Source of the DNA: JACCVL01 sp963704295
GTDB lineage: Bacteria > Actinomycetota > Actinomycetes > Propionibacteriales > Nocardioidaceae
Length of the DNA stretch: 64,000 nucleotides
NCBI GenBank assembly: GCA_963704295.1
Contig: OY969884.1
Location: 2,108,001-2,172,000 of the forward strand
Reading direction: 5' to 3'
The notes beneath the pieces are model-generated. The model worked only from the letters and a program-made list of their open reading frames with translations, had not been told where the DNA came from and ran no database searches. The first letter of the stretch is position 1. Every line of letters starts with the position of its first letter. Positions 62,900-64,000 of the stretch are shown in pieces. A program made the translations under genes and the position numbers.

Positions 62900-64000
62900 T
62901 CAGACGAGGGCGTGCAAACCGCGCTTGGCCAGCCCGTCCGCGACGATCAGCCGCTGCACCTCGGAGGCGCCCTCCCAGATCCGCTCCACCCGCAGCTCGC
63001 GGTAGAACCGCTCGGCCACGTTCTCGCGCATGTACCCGCGCCCGCCGAACACCTGCACCGCCCGGTCGGCCACCCGGCCCGCCATCTCCGACGCGTACAG
63101 CTTGGCCATCGAGCACCGGGCGTGCAGCACCTTGCGGTCCATGCCCTCGTCCACACCTCGCGCCGTCTCGTAGACCATCGACCGCGCCGCGAACAGCTCG
63201 GTGAGCGAGTCGGCGAGCATCGCCTGGACCAGTTGACGCTGCACCAGTGGCACGCCACCGACGATTCGCTGACCGGCGAAGCCCGCCGCCTCGTCGACCA
63301 GCCGCTCGGCGGCGCCCAGGCATCGGGCGGCCACCATCAGCCGCTCGAACCGGAACCACTCCTGGGCGTAGACCATCCCCTCGCCCTCGCCGCCGATCCG
63401 ATGCGCCGCCGGCACCCGCACGCCCTCGAAGGCCACCACCGGGTGCTCGTGGGCGATCGAGTGCGAGTACGCCGGCGTGCGCACCACGCGGACCCCCGGG
63501 CTGGGCAGGTCGACCACGAACATCGCGTGCGCCCCCTCGTGCTTCCCCTCGGTCAGCACCGCCTGGACGAAGGCGTACGACGCCTCGTTGTAGGACGTCA
63601 CGTGCCACTTCTCACCCGTCGAGCACGTACTCATCACCGTCGCGCCGAGCGGTCGCGGCCAGCTCGCCGACGTCCGACCCGGCGTGCTCCTCGGTGATGG
63701 CGTAGCACTCGACCTTCTCCCCGCGCACCGTCGGGATCAGCCAGCGCTCCCGCTGCAGGTCGGTCGCCACCTCCGCCCACCACGCCGGGGGAGTCGCCAT
63801 CACCCAGGCCAGCGCGTTCGTCACCCGGCCGGCCTGCTCCTGCACCAGCACCTGCTGCAGCATCGAGCACCCGTGCCCGCCGAGCTCGGTCGGCATGTTG
63901 GTCGCGACCAGACCGGCGGCGAGTGCCCGCTGATGGTGGTCGGCGCGCACGTCGGCCGGGAGCGCGCCGCCGGCGAGCTCGGCCTGCACCTCGTACGGGA
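62900..64000 (-). CDS. acyl-CoA dehydrogenase family protein, 5' partial and frameshifted
   Basis: The gene enters from beyond the right edge. The N-terminal part reads ELAGGALPADVRADHHQRAL, TNMPTELGGHGCSMLQQVLV and CYAITEEHAGSDVGELAATA, up to DGDEYVLDG, where a TGA appears. One extra base at 63614 (an A splitting CTC-CCC on the plus strand) explains it: without it, DGEKWHVTSYNEASY continues into the C-terminal half (RFERLMVAARCLGAAERLVD, QVFGGRGYMRENVAERFYRE and IWEGASEVQRLIVAD). This is a flavoprotein oxidising an acyl-CoA thioester. The substrate chain is unknown. It is probably a sequence error rather than a pseudogene. Confidence 0.85.

Overview
The window is a very GC-rich stretch of an actinobacterial chromosome. 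The signs are strong third-position G/C, many GTG/TTG starts, 4-base ATGA/GTGA overlaps inside operons, WS/DGAT and DUF4245/DUF6542 families, and a short-chain cis-prenyltransferase followed by a PIN-PhoH protein. I cannot fix the genus. No rRNA, tRNA, CRISPR array, transposase or integrase was seen.

Layout. (1) 1-28.2 kb is a housekeeping backbone: cis-prenyltransferase, PhoH2, fumC, AI-2E exporter-like protein, glpX, DUF4245, xseB/xseA, ispH, DUF6542, rmuC, ychF. From memory, most of these occur in one neighbourhood in mycobacteria (M. tuberculosis Rv1086-Rv1112). Here the set is interleaved with a carbohydrate ABC operon (2.3-7.0 kb), a secreted lytic transglycosylase-like protein, a DUF2079 membrane protein, a WS/DGAT acyltransferase, an alpha/beta hydrolase, a PfkB sugar kinase, a molybdate uptake operon with its own HTH-TOBE protein, and a ThrE-type exporter. 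(2) 28.2-38.5 kb is an accessory patch of small single genes (P-loop kinase, serine hydrolase, VOC proteins, two GNATs, PEP-mutase-like, DinB, lipoproteins, SDR), with two gene-poor gaps and a decayed VOC relic. (3) 38.5-46.3 kb holds a SNF2 helicase, a 1143-residue secreted protein of Ig-like/FnIII-like repeats, and small conserved genes (DUF2237, GrpB, DUF4188). (4) 46.5-52.7 kb holds a polar amino-acid ABC operon, a TetR regulator, and a GcvT-like protein coupled to an FAD oxidoreductase. (5) 52.9-60.3 kb is an arabinoside-utilisation locus: GH51, solute-binding protein, two permeases and a beta-propeller glycosidase-like lipoprotein, divergent from a LacI regulator with a visible operator. 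(6) 60.4-62.6 kb is fhs plus a cyclodeaminase/cyclohydrolase, and the window ends inside an acyl-CoA dehydrogenase.

Two patterns cut across the genes. First, a dispersed 21-bp palindromic element (core CACGATCCGCGACTTYTGCA) occurs 13 times at five loci, usually as head-to-head inverted pairs between convergent genes with C-rich/G-rich outer flanks. At one locus it lies inside the open frame of the DUF6542 gene. It looks like a REPIN-type element; no cognate transposase is in the window. Second, at least five genes carry a single extra nucleotide (fumC; a GNAT; the FAD oxidoreductase, twice; the acyl-CoA dehydrogenase; probably the 3' end of the glycosidase-like gene). All are +1 events, mostly in G/C-rich runs, which points to systematic sequencing or assembly error rather than independent gene decay.

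How the genes fit together: the GcvT-like protein, FAD oxidoreductase, Fhs and FchA-like proteins suggest tetrahydrofolate-linked one-carbon metabolism fed by an amino-acid-type importer. The arabinoside importer has no ATPase of its own, so it may share the MsmK/UgpC-type ATPase at 5.9 kb.
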